DNA of 5,615 bases from Flavobacteriales bacterium UBA6165 (GTDB lineage Bacteria; Bacteroidota; Bacteroidia; Flavobacteriales_D; Crocinitomicaceae). This document shows positions 1-5,615 of the stretch, in pieces (the first letter of the stretch is position 1; every line of letters begins with the position of its first letter). The translations under genes were made by a program, and so were the position numbers. A model generated the notes under the pieces. The model was not told the origin of the DNA, did not search any database, and saw nothing but the letters and a program-made list of their open reading frames with translations. The DNA is taken from contig DIUF01000032.1 in assembly GCA_002422285.1 (NCBI GenBank), positions 15,287-20,901 of the forward strand, read 5' to 3'.

Positions 1-461
1 TTGTTGATGAACAAGTCGCGAATATGCGAAAATCCTGCCGCGAGATTGGATGATGCACCATCAAATCGCAGCGTATCATCTTTGTTAATGGCACTTGAAA
101 AATGTATGAATCTGGTGAGGTACTTCCCGTCCAATTTTTGTTTCGCAGCTTCAATAAACGATGGGATATTTGATTTCACCGAAGCGCTATCAGCATAATT
201 GAGCATCGATGAACTTTGGTCAATCAAAAAGAAAATGTTGGCGGGTTCGGTTCTCGTTTGTTTTCGAGGGAAAATAAGTCCGAGTAGCAAAATGCCAATC
301 ACGAACAAAGCTAGTGCACGGAGTCCAAAAAGCACCCATTTGATTGGTTTTGAAAAGGTGTTTTGGTCTTTTCTCCAAAAATAAAAGAGCCAACTGATTG
401 CAAGTGAGAGTATTGCAATTATTGGTATCCAAATGATGGCATTTCCGGCGTTTTGAAACAT
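1..461 (-). CDS. Membrane-anchored von Willebrand factor A (VWA) domain protein, N-terminal part, cut by the left window edge
   Basis: The first 153 residues of a longer protein are visible. Two hydrophobic segments (about residues 8-29 and 43-64) separated by a basic linker (RKDQNTFSK and onward) should form an N-terminal inner-membrane hairpin. A VWA domain follows: a hydrophobic strand ends in LIDQSSSM (residues 79-86), which supplies the DxSxS metal-ion-dependent adhesion site (D81, S83, S85). The segment GASSNLAAG (135-143) sits where VWA domains carry the third metal ligand, with Ser138 in place of the usual Thr. Bacteroidota encode many such proteins, often 600-700 residues long with a further C-terminal membrane segment, related in layout to the Bat aerotolerance proteins; the partner bound here is unknown. 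The ATG at 461-459 is chosen because the hydrophobic segment begins right after it and a promoter-like box lies 5 bases upstream. The 114-base gap to the preceding gene suggests separate transcription. The domain call is secure; the cellular role is not. Confidence 0.85.
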   Translation of the reverse strand, partial: MFQNAGNAIIWIPIIAILSLAISWLFYFWRKDQNTFSKPIKWVLFGLRALALFVIGILLLGLIFPRKQTRTEPANIFFLIDQSSSMLNYADSASVKSNIPSFIEAAKQKLDGKYLTRFIHFSSAINKDDTLRFDGASSNLAAGFSHIRDLFIN

Positions 462-466
462 GGGCG

Positions 467-474
467 TAAAGATA
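467..474 (-). promoter_or_regulatory. Putative Bacteroidota-type -7 promoter box for the VWA gene
   Basis: On the minus strand the bases TATCTTTA lie 5 bases before the VWA start codon. They match the Bacteroidota -7 consensus TAnnTTTG at all but the last position. A transcript starting 4-8 bases downstream would begin at or next to the ATG, giving an almost leaderless mRNA, which fits the absence of any Shine-Dalgarno sequence. No good -33 TTTG/TTG element is seen at the usual spacing; the nearest TTTG is about 36 bases upstream, which is too far. The call rests on one box and its position. Confidence 0.4.
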
Positions 475-575
475 GTTGAAATTGATATTGTAGAAATAAC
501 TCGTTGATTGCAAATTAGGGTTCGTTTTTTTGCGTGATTTGTTTATCCACGCTCATTAAAATTTTACTGATATTG

Positions 576-1199
576 TTAAAGCTTTAATTCATTGATGATC
601 GGCATTTTCCAATTATATCGAACTGCACACGTACGGAATATAGCAATCAATGCTACACAAGATGTTAAGAGCCAAGTGGTTGATCCAAATCCAAAATAGT
701 CGCCAGTAATGTAGAATCCTGCTCCCGTTAAACAAGGTATTGCGTAAATTTCTTTTCTGAATATCAATGGAATTTCGTTGCAAAGCACATCTCTAAAAAG
801 TCCACCGAAGGTTGCAGAGATCATACCGAGAAATATGGCGGTTACGGCAATTTGATCATGGGCGAGTCCTTTTTGTACGCCAACAATTGTAAAAAATGAA
901 ATGCCTAAAGTGTCAAAAATGAAGAAAGTTTTTCGCAATTTTTTGAGGTGTTTTTTGAAAAGAAGCCCAACGGTGGCTCCAATGATAACAACGCTTACAT
1001 GGGATAACGACTGCATCCAAGCCACATCAGTATTTAGCAGAATATCGCGCAATGTTCCACCGCCGAAGGCAGTAATAAAAGCGATGATATATCCGCCAAA
1101 TAAATCAAGGTTTCGTTCTCCGGCAGCCAAAAAACCGCTGATTGCGAAGAAAAATACACCAATGTGGTCTAAAAGGAGTAGCGTTGTTTCTGTTTGCAT
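576..1199 (-). CDS. Trimeric intracellular cation channel (TRIC) / UPF0126 family membrane protein, YicG-like
   Basis: This is a 207-residue polytopic inner-membrane protein made of two homologous UPF0126 repeats. Repeat 1 carries SGFLAAGERNLDLFG (21-35) and FGGGTLRDILLN (45-56). Repeat 2 carries FDTLGISFFTIVGVQKGL (95-112) and FGGLFRDVLCNEIPLIF (131-147). The paired GG-xx-RD motifs (R51/D52 and R136/D137) and the IPLxFRKEIYA stretch are hallmarks of the family and match E. coli YicG in length and order. Bacterial members have been described as cation-channel homologues of animal TRIC; transport by this protein is inferred only. The ATG at 1199-1197 is preferred because the family starts just before this first helix. 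An in-frame start at 1325 would add 42 residues that overlap the upstream gene by 116 bases and have no counterpart in the family. Ten bases (ACCGCTAAAA, no Shine-Dalgarno) separate it from the stop of the upstream gene, so it is probably the third gene of the same operon. Its stop codon lies inside a 12-base palindrome (576-587). Confidence 0.93.
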   Translation of the reverse strand: MQTETTLLLLDHIGVFFFAISGFLAAGERNLDLFGGYIIAFITAFGGGTLRDILLNTDVAWMQSLSHVSVVIIGATVGLLFKKHLKKLRKTFFIFDTLGISFFTIVGVQKGLAHDQIAVTAIFLGMISATFGGLFRDVLCNEIPLIFRKEIYAIPCLTGAGFYITGDYFGFGSTTWLLTSCVALIAIFRTCAVRYNWKMPIINELKL

Positions 1200-1209
1200 T
1201 TTTAGCGGT

Positions 1210-3864
1210 TTACCTCTGTTTAATCGCTCCTTGTTCACCCTGTGGAATATCAAAAATCCAGTCATAGAATCCAACAAAATGGGAGTCGAAAAAGCCAAAT
1301 CGCCTGAAAAGATTTTCTGGAACAAAGATATGTTTTTCAGGGTTTAGTCCTTGCGCTCGGTTCTGAGGTGCTACTCCGTCTAGCATACATGGCGCATGTT
1401 TTTTAAGTTTTTCGTGATTTACGCCATATTGGAATACCTCCTGCCATTCCTCAGCGTTAATTTTACCCGCATCAGCGTTTTCAGGAGCAAGAATAAAAAA
1501 TCCACCAAAGTTAATTTTACCGCGCAGCTCATCAATCATGCCAAGTGCATAAGCGTAACCCATGCTATGCACAACCAGATACAAAGTGTCATTATGTGAA
1601 GAATTGGGGATTTCGTTCAGTTGTTGTAGTAAATTGAGGCCTGCAATTCTCCCATTTTCTCGTCGCGTTTTGAATCCCTTGTAATTGGGGCGATTGGGTA
1701 GTAATCGGTGGGTTGTTTTATCTGAAGATTGAAACCACGAAGATCGGCCTTGATTCTGACAAACATGGTGATTTGGATCTTTGCATCTCGCAGGATATCG
1801 GGTTGATACCTGCGTGAAATGAATCAAACTGCGGTAGTTGGAAGTGCTCACAGAAAAATGTCCATCGGCGTAATAAGTCTCGCTGGGATTGATACGCTGC
1901 TCAAATTTCAAATCGATTTCTCTCCATGGACGCCAATAATTGTAGCGGTCGAAGTTGTAAATCATGTTTTTTGAGTCCGGAAATTCAACGCCCCGTTCGC
2001 GAATATCTCTAAAGTTTTCCTCCAGAGAAGAACCTAAACTAGTTGGTCTATATCCGTTTACGAAGACCAAAATGCGTTTGGCTGGTTCTTCTTCATTTAA
2101 GATGAGTTTGGTTACATTAGAACCTTGGTGGTTGTAAATCTGTTGGCTTTCGTAATTGCCCTTTTCGTCAATACGATTGATCACAAAATAGTGACTTGGA
2201 GCTAGAATAGCGATTTCAAGGTTTTGCGTCACAATGGAGTCGCTTTCTCTGTTGAATCTGGCAATTGAATAAATACCTGCCGAGTCTTTGTGCTGGTCAA
2301 AATACAAGACTCTTTTGCGTCGTTTCACAATCCATTCCTCTCCGCGTTTAATCAACACTTCACTTGCCATTTCTGGTTTTTCAGATCGACCTATTTCTTT
2401 GCTGTAGAGTATTTCGTGACGAACTTGATCAGCAGTCAATCCATTGAAATTTGGTATTTTACCTTCGTATATTTCATATTTGGAAATTACCCAGTTGATG
2501 AAAAAGAATGTGATTATTGTAAGCGAGAAAACCAGCATGTAGCGAAAAACCTTTGCCAACGCCAGCTTAATGCGCAGCCTTTCTTTTATCGATTCTGTAA
2601 GTTTTTTTTCAAGGCGATTTTTGAGATATAAGCCCATCCACAGATATAAAAAAAGGAAGATGAAGTGCAAAGGAGTAATTGGGGTTTCGAAAACATCAAA
2701 CCAAGGTTTGAAAAAACGTTTTTCTATGCTTAGGTTGTAGCTAAAATAATTCTTTTTATACGGTCGCTGAACAGCACTTCTAAACGCACCGGGATTGAAT
2801 ACGATGTTGCCGTTTTCATCTTCCTCCCAAAAGTAGTAAGCCACAAAACCATTGAAAGTATTGATTTCCTCATCATCGTCATAAAAGGAATAGCTTCTAA
2901 ATTTTGTATGTAGATTTCGCCATTGATCAAAATTGAGTTCGGTTCCACCTTTGGCCATCATGAGGTTGCTTTCATGTAAGATTTCAGGGTCACTTTTGAG
3001 TCCACCAAAACCTCGAGCCAGTTCAACACCCATTTGATAAGCCAAAGAATCTATATTACTTTGTTTAATAAAGGCTATGGTTTTCCCCCGTACGGTATAT
3101 CCTATTTGATTTTGATTGACAAAACCATTGTGTATAAAAACGTAAAATGCACGTTTGTCGCTACGAGGAAAACTTTCGAAATACGCATCTCGGATTTGAC
3201 GCATTTGACGCGTGAAATGGTCATAATCACTACTTGGGTTGTTCAATGCAGGGTTCGATTGAAAGCCGTCGTAGAAAAATTCAGGAAGAAGTTGGATGTC
3301 GAAGCTTATGTTGTAAGCCTTAAAAATGTTGTTTACTTTTTCGGTAAGCAAGTTATCTTCTATTTCGAATGGAAGCAGTGGTATCAGGAATACTTTTTCC
3401 CTCCGCAACGGATAAACATCAATTGTTAATTTGGCAAGCACGCGATCCAAGTATATAACATGTAGTTCAGATTCGCCAATCGGTTTGCTCAGTGATATTT
3501 GAATCGCGCTATCAAGACCAACTCTAGGCACGAGGAATAGAGAGTCACTATTTTGAATAAGAACGCATGAAATATTATCGATTTCATCAGCGCTTATTTT
3601 TCCCTTAAAATTCAGTTTGATTTGAAGCGGATATCCCTCTTTGTGAAATAGTGCTTGGGTGAAAATCAGATTTTCTTGTCCACTTCTCCAACTTGTTTTG
3701 GGTTTGTTTGAGTTTGTATCAAGGAAACTAAATTCTTGATTGACAAGCTCAAAACGTTGAAATACGGGAGTATTGGATTGCGCGTAAATCGCCTCAATGC
3801 CAAAGCCCGTTTTGAGCAATGAGGCAATCAGTACAATATATACCCATTTGTTTACGCGCATCAT
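1210..3864 (-). CDS. Exported membrane protein with degenerate zincin metalloprotease-like domain, two-helix hairpin and C-terminal alpha/beta-hydrolase domain
   Basis: I do not recognise a named family for the whole 884-residue protein. Residues 1-28 look like a signal peptide (basic start, hydrophobic core, IYA before Gln29). Residues 30-150 are probably beta-rich. Residues 150-330 resemble Bacteroidota zincin metalloproteases: GYTVRGKTIAFI (255-266), then GVELARGFGGL (279-289), then NLMMAKGGTELNFDQW (300-315). The expected HExxH is V280-E281-L282-A283-R284, so the zinc ligands are missing. Hydrophobic segments at about 397-415 and 441-461 flank a very basic loop (416-440), which places the loop in the cytoplasm and both large domains in the periplasm. 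The C-terminal part (about 595-884) reads as an alpha/beta-hydrolase: strand and turn RILVFVNGYRP (597-607), nucleophile elbow VHSMG with Ser767, late strand FFILAPENADAG with possible acid Asp798, and candidate His862 in DSHFVGFYDW. Substrate is unknown; an esterase or lipase-like activity is inferred. The start is ATG-ATG; either Met could be used. It lies 11 bases after the peptidase stop and is probably cotranscribed. Confidence 0.85.
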   Translation of the reverse strand: MMRVNKWVYIVLIASLLKTGFGIEAIYAQSNTPVFQRFELVNQEFSFLDTNSNKPKTSWRSGQENLIFTQALFHKEGYPLQIKLNFKGKISADEIDNISCVLIQNSDSLFLVPRVGLDSAIQISLSKPIGESELHVIYLDRVLAKLTIDVYPLRREKVFLIPLLPFEIEDNLLTEKVNNIFKAYNISFDIQLLPEFFYDGFQSNPALNNPSSDYDHFTRQMRQIRDAYFESFPRSDKRAFYVFIHNGFVNQNQIGYTVRGKTIAFIKQSNIDSLAYQMGVELARGFGGLKSDPEILHESNLMMAKGGTELNFDQWRNLHTKFRSYSFYDDDEEINTFNGFVAYYFWEEDENGNIVFNPGAFRSAVQRPYKKNYFSYNLSIEKRFFKPWFDVFETPITPLHFIFLFLYLWMGLYLKNRLEKKLTESIKERLRIKLALAKVFRYMLVFSLTIITFFFINWVISKYEIYEGKIPNFNGLTADQVRHEILYSKEIGRSEKPEMASEVLIKRGEEWIVKRRKRVLYFDQHKDSAGIYSIARFNRESDSIVTQNLEIAILAPSHYFVINRIDEKGNYESQQIYNHQGSNVTKLILNEEEPAKRILVFVNGYRPTSLGSSLEENFRDIRERGVEFPDSKNMIYNFDRYNYWRPWREIDLKFEQRINPSETYYADGHFSVSTSNYRSLIHFTQVSTRYPARCKDPNHHVCQNQGRSSWFQSSDKTTHRLLPNRPNYKGFKTRRENGRIAGLNLLQQLNEIPNSSHNDTLYLVVHSMGYAYALGMIDELRGKINFGGFFILAPENADAGKINAEEWQEVFQYGVNHEKLKKHAPCMLDGVAPQNRAQGLNPEKHIFVPENLFRRFGFFDSHFVGFYDWIFDIPQGEQGAIKQR

Positions 3865-3875
3865 GTTTCACACTA

Positions 3876-5615
3876 TCAAACGTTGTGGTCGATGATATAT
3901 TTCAATATTTTTTCAATCAAATGCACCCGGTCTTTTCCCGTTACATTGTGTTTGTGAGTGGGATATTCAAAGAAATCAACTTGTTTACCTTTATCGATGA
4001 AAGCTTTCAAAAGCGCTTGACTATGTTGAGGTACCACCACATCATCTATACCACCATGAATGATGAGCAATTTGCCATTCAAATTGGCTGCCTTGTTTAA
4101 TAAGCTCGCTTTTTCATAGCCCTCTGGATTTTCTTCTGGTGTATCCATATAACGTTCACCGTACATCACTTCGTAAAATTTCCAATCGGTTACTGGTCCA
4201 CCTGCCACGCCCGTAGTGAATACACCTGGCCGACGCAACATCAGTGAAATAGTCATAAATCCACCAAAGCTCCAACCGTGAACAGCCATGCGCTTCGAGT
4301 CAACAAAAGGCAATGAGCGCAAATAGTCTACCCCAATTATTTGGTCTTCAATTTCTGCAGTACCCACTTGACGGTGAATTTGGCTTTCAAAATCAAATCC
4401 TCGATGTGCTGAACCGCGATTGTCTAAGGTGAACACCAAATAGCCTTGCTCTGCCATCCAAAACATCCACAAATCGGCACCATACAACCAGGAATTGGTA
4501 ATCATTTGTGCATGTGGACCGCCATAAACATATACCATCACTGGATATTTTTTATTGGGGTCGAAATTCGAGGGCTTTATTAATCTTGTGTATAAATCAC
4601 TTCCATCGCTCGCTTTTAGTTTGTTAATTTCAACCGTTCCAATTTTGTAGTCTGCTAATTTTTCATCGGCTTTCACAAGTGTACTCAAAGTACGCCCTTT
4701 TAAATCTATAATTTTCGCTAAGTTGGGAACCGATCCCGATGAGAATTGATGAAAAATCAGCATGTCATTTGAGCTTATTTGAGCTCGATGTGTGCCTGGT
4801 TCTTTGGTGAGTTCAGTTTGAACTTTGGTTCTCAAATCCACCTGAAATAATTTTGTGTCCAATGGTGATACCCCTGTGCCCATGAAATAAATCAAGCGCC
4901 CATTCCTAGAAATTCCCTTGTATGACAAGGCTTCCCATTTATTAAAAGTGATTTGTTCTTTTGACCCATTCAGGTTGCAGAGATACAGATTTGTGTTGCC
5001 TGATTCCTCACTCATCCAAATGAATTGGTTGTTGTTGATAAAATAGGCAGGATGCTCTGGTTCAACATAGCGCTCATTTCTCTCTTCAAACAAAGTTTTT
5101 ATAAAGAAGCCTGTTTGTGCGTCATACTGTTGCAAACGCATTTCTTGTTGGTTGCGCGTAACTTCTGCAATGAGCAGAAATTTTTCGTCGGTACTCCATG
5201 CAACATTGGTCAAATAGTCGTGTTTTTCGCCTCTTGGTTCAATGAACAGTATTTTTCCTGTACTCAATTGGTAAATTCCAACTTTGGGTTTTTCACTGGC
5301 CAATCCAGCCATAGGATATTTAATGAAATTTGGAACTCCTGGTGTTTTCGTGATATCCAAAAGAGGATAGCTTGCAACCTCTGTTTCATCTTTTTGATAA
5401 AACGCTAAGAAATTTCCATTGGGTGACCAAAAAATCCCATTGGTTATTCCAAACTCGCTTCGCGCAATGGCTTGTCCAGATACAATGTTTTCGTCTTTGT
5501 TGGATGTCACAGCTGTTTCTTTGTTATCGCGGAAGATGAACAAATTGTTGCTGCGGGTATAGGCCAAAGCATTAATAATTTCAGAATATTCGTCATTTTC
5601 AAACTCAAATGTAGG
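3876..5615 (-). CDS. S9 family serine exopeptidase (DPP4/prolyl tripeptidyl peptidase-like), N-terminus beyond the right window edge
   Basis: The visible 579 residues stay open to the window edge; about 150 N-terminal residues, including any signal peptide, should lie outside, since Porphyromonas PtpA is about 732 residues long. Fragment residues 1 to about 325 are beta-propeller blades (FWSPNGNFLAFYQKDE, VAWSTDEKFLLIAEV, QFIWMSEESGNTNLYL). From about 326 onward comes the catalytic alpha/beta-hydrolase: oxyanion Tyr364 in YVYGGPHAQ, nucleophile Ser449 in HGWSFGG, Asp524 in HGGIDDVVV, and His556 in THKHNV. Spacing from Ser to Asp (75) and Asp to His (32) equals that recalled for PtpA. Glu54 in the SEFGI segment and Glu482 in FYEVMYGERY match the two glutamates that hold the substrate amino terminus in PtpA, so removal of di- or tripeptides after proline is likely, probably in the periplasm or on the outer membrane. 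A TTG at 5567 is an internal leucine codon, not a start. The gene ends in tandem in-frame stops, TGA then TAG (3878-3873). It is the first visible gene of a likely three-gene operon. Confidence 0.95.
   Translation of the reverse strand, partial: PTFEFENDEYSEIINALAYTRSNNLFIFRDNKETAVTSNKDENIVSGQAIARSEFGITNGIFWSPNGNFLAFYQKDETEVASYPLLDITKTPGVPNFIKYPMAGLASEKPKVGIYQLSTGKILFIEPRGEKHDYLTNVAWSTDEKFLLIAEVTRNQQEMRLQQYDAQTGFFIKTLFEERNERYVEPEHPAYFINNNQFIWMSEESGNTNLYLCNLNGSKEQITFNKWEALSYKGISRNGRLIYFMGTGVSPLDTKLFQVDLRTKVQTELTKEPGTHRAQISSNDMLIFHQFSSGSVPNLAKIIDLKGRTLSTLVKADEKLADYKIGTVEINKLKASDGSDLYTRLIKPSNFDPNKKYPVMVYVYGGPHAQMITNSWLYGADLWMFWMAEQGYLVFTLDNRGSAHRGFDFESQIHRQVGTAEIEDQIIGVDYLRSLPFVDSKRMAVHGWSFGGFMTISLMLRRPGVFTTGVAGGPVTDWKFYEVMYGERYMDTPEENPEGYEKASLLNKAANLNGKLLIIHGGIDDVVVPQHSQALLKAFIDKGKQVDFFEYPTHKHNVTGKDRVHLIEKILKYIIDHNV

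Larger units (their letters stand above)
576..5615 (-). other. Likely operon: S9 peptidase, 884-residue hydrolase-fusion protein, TRIC-family protein
   Basis: Three genes on the same strand are separated by only 11 bases (3865-3875) and 10 bases (1200-1209), with no room for a promoter or terminator between them. The promoter must lie right of the window, or inside a coding region. The next gene downstream is 114 bases away and has its own promoter-like box, so the transcript probably ends after 576, although no hairpin followed by a T run is visible there. The grouping is inferred from spacing alone. Confidence 0.6.

Noticed and set aside
220..513. A 97-residue minus-strand open frame
   Set aside because: It is out of frame with the VWA gene over the same bases; the VWA frame has clear membrane segments and a DxSxS motif, while this one has a composition typical of a frame shadow.
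532..552. Inverted repeat GCGTG / CACGC with an 11-base loop, considered as a terminator for the TRIC gene
   Set aside because: The stem is only five pairs. On the minus strand it is followed by a run of A, not T, and on the plus strand there is no gene to terminate.
576..587. Perfect 12-base palindrome TTAAAGCTTTAA over the TRIC stop codon
   Set aside because: It is AT-rich, has no loop or T tract, and is likely by chance in such sequence; no regulator with this site is suggested by the context.
1200..1325. An in-frame N-terminal extension of the TRIC-family gene starting at 1325
   Set aside because: It overlaps the C-terminal coding region of the 884-residue protein in another frame, has no family counterpart, and the internal ATG at 1199 gives the normal length and N-terminus.
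901..1347. A 148-residue plus-strand open frame
   Set aside because: It lies antisense to the well-supported TRIC gene and the end of the fusion gene, has no recognisable domain, and has a biased shadow composition. The other plus-strand frames (1396-1599, 2290-2631, 3034-3429, 3819-4100, 5025-5408) and the minus frame 2730-2948 were rejected for the same reason.
3873..3878. Tandem in-frame stop codons TGA-TAG at the end of the peptidase gene, considered as a recoding signal
   Set aside because: The protein ends at the length expected for the family, so a double stop is simply firm termination before the closely spaced next gene.
5565..5567. TTG as a possible start of the S9 peptidase
   Set aside because: The same frame stays open for 16 more codons to the window edge, and the beta-propeller is incomplete, so this is an internal leucine codon in a gene cut by the edge.

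Overview
The window looks like chromosomal DNA from a member of the Bacteroidota, probably a Flavobacteriia- or Cytophagia-like lineage. The grounds are an AT-rich composition (roughly 40% GC by eye), no Shine-Dalgarno motif before any visible start, A-rich bases or a TAnnTTTG-like box just upstream of ATG, and a large S9 peptidase closest, from memory, to the Porphyromonas prolyl tripeptidyl peptidase. All four real genes lie on the minus strand, so transcription runs from right to left, and the window is almost fully coding.

Reading in the direction of transcription: (1) 5615-3876 is the 3' four-fifths of an S9 prolyl oligopeptidase-family exopeptidase whose N-terminus lies beyond the right edge. 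(2) After 11 bases, 3864-1210 encodes an unusual 884-residue exported membrane protein: signal peptide, a domain shaped like a zincin metalloprotease but lacking its zinc-binding histidines, a two-helix membrane hairpin, and a C-terminal alpha/beta-hydrolase with an intact serine nucleophile. (3) After 10 bases, 1199-576 encodes a 207-residue UPF0126/TRIC-type membrane protein. (4) After a 114-base gap holding a plausible Bacteroidota promoter, 461-1 encodes the N-terminal part of a membrane-anchored von Willebrand factor A protein that runs off the left edge.

The first three genes are spaced like one operon, and the fourth probably has its own promoter. A shared function for the operon is not evident: an envelope peptidase, an envelope hydrolase and an inner-membrane channel-like protein suggest cell-envelope or nutrient functions, but this is inference. 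The most unusual object is the 884-residue protein, which joins a dead metalloprotease fold to an apparently live hydrolase across a membrane hairpin. No RNA genes, mobile elements, CRISPR arrays or long repeats were seen.
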